DNA from: Pseudanabaena sp. SR411
GTDB lineage: Bacteria > Cyanobacteriota > Cyanobacteriia > Pseudanabaenales > Pseudanabaenaceae
Reading direction: 5' to 3'
Assembly: GCF_002251945.1 (NCBI RefSeq)
Contig: NZ_NDHW01000064.1
Location: 1-64,000 of the forward strand
DNA: 64,000 nucleotides
The notes below the pieces were generated by a model. That model was not told where the DNA came from. It was given only the letters and a program-made list of their open reading frames with translations, and made no database searches. How positions within the stretch are numbered: position 1 is the first letter of the stretch; every line of letters starts with the position of its first letter. The position numbers and the translations under genes are program-made. Positions 61,566 through 64,000 of the stretch are shown one piece after another.

Positions 61566-64000
61566 TCATGTTGTTTGAAAGATTGCTTCGATCGCCGCAA
61601 CATCAAGAGGGCGAAATAGAAAATAACCTTGACCATCACCTTCTTCACTAAGGAGATCCTGCAAATAATTTAACTGAGCTAAGTTTTCAATGCCTTCGGC
61701 AACAATATGAGCCTTGACACTCTGGGCTAACGCAATGATTGCCTGAAGAATTTCCATGCCATTTGTATTTGCATGAATGTTATTCACAAAAGAACGATCT
61801 ATCTTTAAGCCATCAAAAGGAAATTTATGTAAATAGGCAAGCGAAGAATAACCTGTACCGAAATCATCTATATAAATATGAATTCCTGCTTGTCGCATCT
61901 GGGTAAGGATACCTAATGCAAAATCAGGATTTTCCATGATCGAACTTTCTGTTAACTCGATTTTGAGATGTTCAGGAGCTAGTCCTGTTTGTTGGAGGAT
62001 ACTCAGACATTTTTCTAGGACATCATCTTGTGCTAATTGTTTAGTAGATAGATTGACACTAACCGTAATATCCTTAGCCTTAGTAAAGCGTTGATGCCAA
62101 GATTTGATCTGTAAGCAAGCATTTCGCATAATCCAATCACCAATCGGAATGATTAGCCCTGTCTCTTCAGCGAGAGGAATAAACTGAGTCGGCGAAACTA
62201 ATCCACGTTCAGGATGTTGCCAACGAATTAGAGCTTCTAGTCCCACAATTTGCATATCGTTGAGCGAGAGAATTGGTTGATAGTAGATTAGAAATTCTTG
62301 ATGATCTTGATTATGCGGATCTTGACTAAGGGCAACGGCTTTGCGAAGATCCTTTTCAAGTTGTAAGCGTTCGAGAACCCGTTCTCGCATAGAGACATCA
62401 AAAACCTTATTGCATGGACTACCTAGCTTTTTTGCATAAAACATGGCTGTGTCCGCATCTCGCAATAGAATTTCAGGAGAAATCATTTCGGGAGCATCAC
62501 AATTGCTGAGTCCATTAACTAAATGGAACTTAATGCCAATATTAGCGAAGATCTCAATGTCATGGTCATTAATCTTAAATGTTTTTTGGAGATTGATTTG
62601 AATGCGATCTCCAATAGCGATCGCCTCTTGTTCATTTCGCAAATTTTCTAGTAAAATTACAAACTCAGCACCACCAAACCTCGCAATTGATGAAGTATTG
62701 GGAACAGAACCTTGCAAGCATTTACCGACTTCAATTAGTAGGAGATTCCCAATCGGATGGCCAAAGGTATCATTAATAGTTTTAAATCGATCTAGATTAA
62801 TCCAAAGAATTGCAATCAGATGTTGACTATTTTCGCTTTGAGAATGTGTGTTTTGAGAATAGAGCAGATTTTGTAAACGGGTTTCAATCAATGTACGGTT
62901 GTACAGCCCTGTTAAATGATCGTGGGTAGATTCATATAAAATTTGAGCATCGGCAAGCTTCAAAGATCGATACATTTGCCAGCGCTCTTGTATAGCGATC
63001 GCAAAACCTGTAAGGAGAAACATCAAGATCGGAACAGCTAGATCGATCAAGTAGTTCGCTGTAAAAGCACCAAACGCAATGACAAGCCATAGCCCAGACA
63101 GCACAAAAGCACTGATCCCACCAGTCCATAAATTCTGTCTTGGTAAAATCAAGCCAATAAATAGACTCCCCAATAAAGCAAAGCTCCAGATATAGGATGG
63201 TTGAGCAACCGTAAGCGAACTTTTTTGCAATAGATTTTGCAAAACCATCGCGTGTAAATGTACGCCACTGGCGGGAGGATTACGATCAAAAGGAGTCGCT
63301 AAATTATCGATTCCCGATGCGGTGACCCCCACTAAGACAATTTTATTTTGGAATGCTGAAGCAGGAACTTTACCATCAATGACATCACTGAAAGAGACTT
63401 GAGGAATATCACTGATTCGCTTTGTCCAATTAATTGATAATGGCTGGTTTAACTCTGGTAATAGGGTGACGGCAGCAGTAGTCAGATCATAGGCTTGCAA
63501 GATCGCCACCCCTAGAGTGGGGATATCTTGGATCTGCAAATCAATTTGACGCACAATGCCATCAGTATCTTCACGTTTAAGAATATGACCAACGGCTACC
63601 GAGACATTACTGATCGGGGCGATCGGTAATAGTGGGTTTCCCGACTTATCCCAAGCCATAGCCAGAACCACCCTCTGATATCTGGCAAGGGATGTGGCTA
63701 ATTGCTGATCAGCAGGAGTTGCCTCAGACCATAAAATATCAAAACCTACTACACTCGCTTCAGTCTGTTCAAGTTTGGATAAAAGCTGGACATAGAGATC
63801 GCGTGACCATGGAAATCTGCCAACTTTGCTAACACTCTGATCGTCAATGGCAATAATGATCACGCGCTCATCCCAAGGGCGATCGCCTCTCCAGTTTGTA
63901 AAACTGTTGTAAGCCCAAAATTCGATTGGTTGTAAAATCCCCAAATGCAGCAGGGGAATCAAGATGATGGTGGCAAATATTGTGGGTAAAGCTTTGAACA
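61566..64000 (-). CDS. CHASE2-GGDEF(degenerate)-EAL protein, 5' end outside the window
   Basis: The frame is open to the window edge, so at least 12 more residues (FKALPTIFATII) precede the TTG at 63962 and the real start lies beyond 64000. Domains: CHASE2 (ERVIIIAIDDQSVSKVGRFP), three membrane helices, a GGDEF domain whose motif reads GGAEF (codon at 62667-62669) and which lacks an I-site, and a complete EAL domain (VGLEALIRWQHPERG, ELTESSIMENPDF, IDDFGTGYSSLAYLH, LKIDRSFV, AEGIENLAQL). It should degrade cyclic di-GMP, with the GGDEF domain acting only as regulator. The paralogue at 58595 is the cyclase. Confidence 0.9.
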   Translation of the reverse strand, partial: FKALPTIFATIILIPLLHLGILQPIEFWAYNSFTNWRGDRPWDERVIIIAIDDQSVSKVGRFPWSRDLYVQLLSKLEQTEASVVGFDILWSEATPADQQLATSLARYQRVVLAMAWDKSGNPLLPIAPISNVSVAVGHILKREDTDGIVRQIDLQIQDIPTLGVAILQAYDLTTAAVTLLPELNQPLSINWTKRISDIPQVSFSDVIDGKVPASAFQNKIVLVGVTASGIDNLATPFDRNPPASGVHLHAMVLQNLLQKSSLTVAQPSYIWSFALLGSLFIGLILPRQNLWTGGISAFVLSGLWLVIAFGAFTANYLIDLAVPILMFLLTGFAIAIQERWQMYRSLKLADAQILYESTHDHLTGLYNRTLIETRLQNLLYSQNTHSQSENSQHLIAILWINLDRFKTINDTFGHPIGNLLLIEVGKCLQGSVPNTSSIARFGGAEFVILLENLRNEQEAIAIGDRIQINLQKTFKINDHDIEIFANIGIKFHLVNGLSNCDAPEMISPEILLRDADTAMFYAKKLGSPCNKVFDVSMRERVLERLQLEKDLRKAVALSQDPHNQDHQEFLIYYQPILSLNDMQIVGLEALIRWQHPERGLVSPTQFIPLAEETGLIIPIGDWIMRNACLQIKSWHQRFTKAKDITVSVNLSTKQLAQDDVLEKCLSILQQTGLAPEHLKIELTESSIMENPDFALGILTQMRQAGIHIYIDDFGTGYSSLAYLHKFPFDGLKIDRSFVNNIHANTNGMEILQAIIALAQSVKAHIVAEGIENLAQLNYLQDLLSEEGDGQGYFLFRPLDVAAIEAIFQTT

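Noticed and set aside
1-64000. tRNA, rRNA or other stable RNA genes
   Set aside because: No T-loop or cloverleaf pattern was found by eye on either strand; a covariance search would be decisive.

Overview
The window is chromosomal DNA from a cyanobacterium. The HIP1 octamer GCGATCGC recurs through most genes. Many gene families are typical of oxygenic phototrophs: class II FBPase/SBPase next to glutamyl-tRNA reductase, a Ycf37-like TPR protein, a CRR7-like protein, an HHL1-like protein, ferrochelatase and single-copy conserved cyanobacterial hypotheticals. A PatB/CnfR-type regulator suggests nitrogen fixation at low oxygen. I suspect a filamentous non-heterocystous lineage such as Pseudanabaena, but that is only an impression. 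No tRNA, rRNA or CRISPR array was seen.

Layout. 1-13.8 kb: the end of an IS5-like transposase, then housekeeping genes (hemH, a response regulator, a DUF362 protein, an Spx/ArsC-like protein, purF, glpX, hemA, an HHL1-like protein, thioredoxin), a decayed transposase and an HNH nuclease gene. 13.9-22.8 kb: a ribbon-helix-helix gene with a palindromic operator candidate, then a histidine kinase divergent from a Kdp potassium-uptake operon (kdpA, kdpB, a KdpF/KdpG-like gene, kdpC, a PD-(D/E)XK-like gene and a kinase-less KdpD). 23-28 kb: ycf37-like, mnmA, an OFA-family transporter, a HigB/HigA-like pair, a crr7-like gene and scpB. 28.1-31.5 kb: a probable type II restriction-modification pair and a small gene coupled to a nucleotidyltransferase. 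31.7-40.6 kb: dihydroorotase, a lipoprotein, a PhzF-family protein, two receiver/kinase hybrids, a glycosyltransferase and MltA.

40.7-43.7 kb lacks HIP1 sites and looks acquired. It holds a chimeric transposase remnant, a YaaC-like orphan and a toxin-antitoxin pair in which both genes are frameshifted. 43.7-49.3 kb: dnaG, a cysteine synthase remnant and a sulfate transport operon (sbpA-cysT-cysW plus a NIL-domain gene). 50.3 kb: the PatB/CnfR-like regulator. 52.7-58.4 kb: a siderophore/iron(III) ABC importer of four overlapping genes and a nearby ABC exporter. 58.6-64 kb: a cyclic-di-GMP cluster on the minus strand, with CHASE2-GGDEF, FecR, and CHASE2-degenerate GGDEF-EAL running off the window.

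The most unusual feature is the intergenic DNA. Nearly every gap carries one or more long, almost perfect stem-loops. They fall into a few families with constant outer ends or constant loop cores but different stem sequences. One family has conserved ends reading TATAGCAAT..AAGTTTTGCTTAGGACA around a stem that differs between copies. Another is about 110 bp, has TTACAGC/GCTGTAA ends, and has inserted into a transposase pseudogene. All family assignments come from reading the sequence and translations only; no searches were run.
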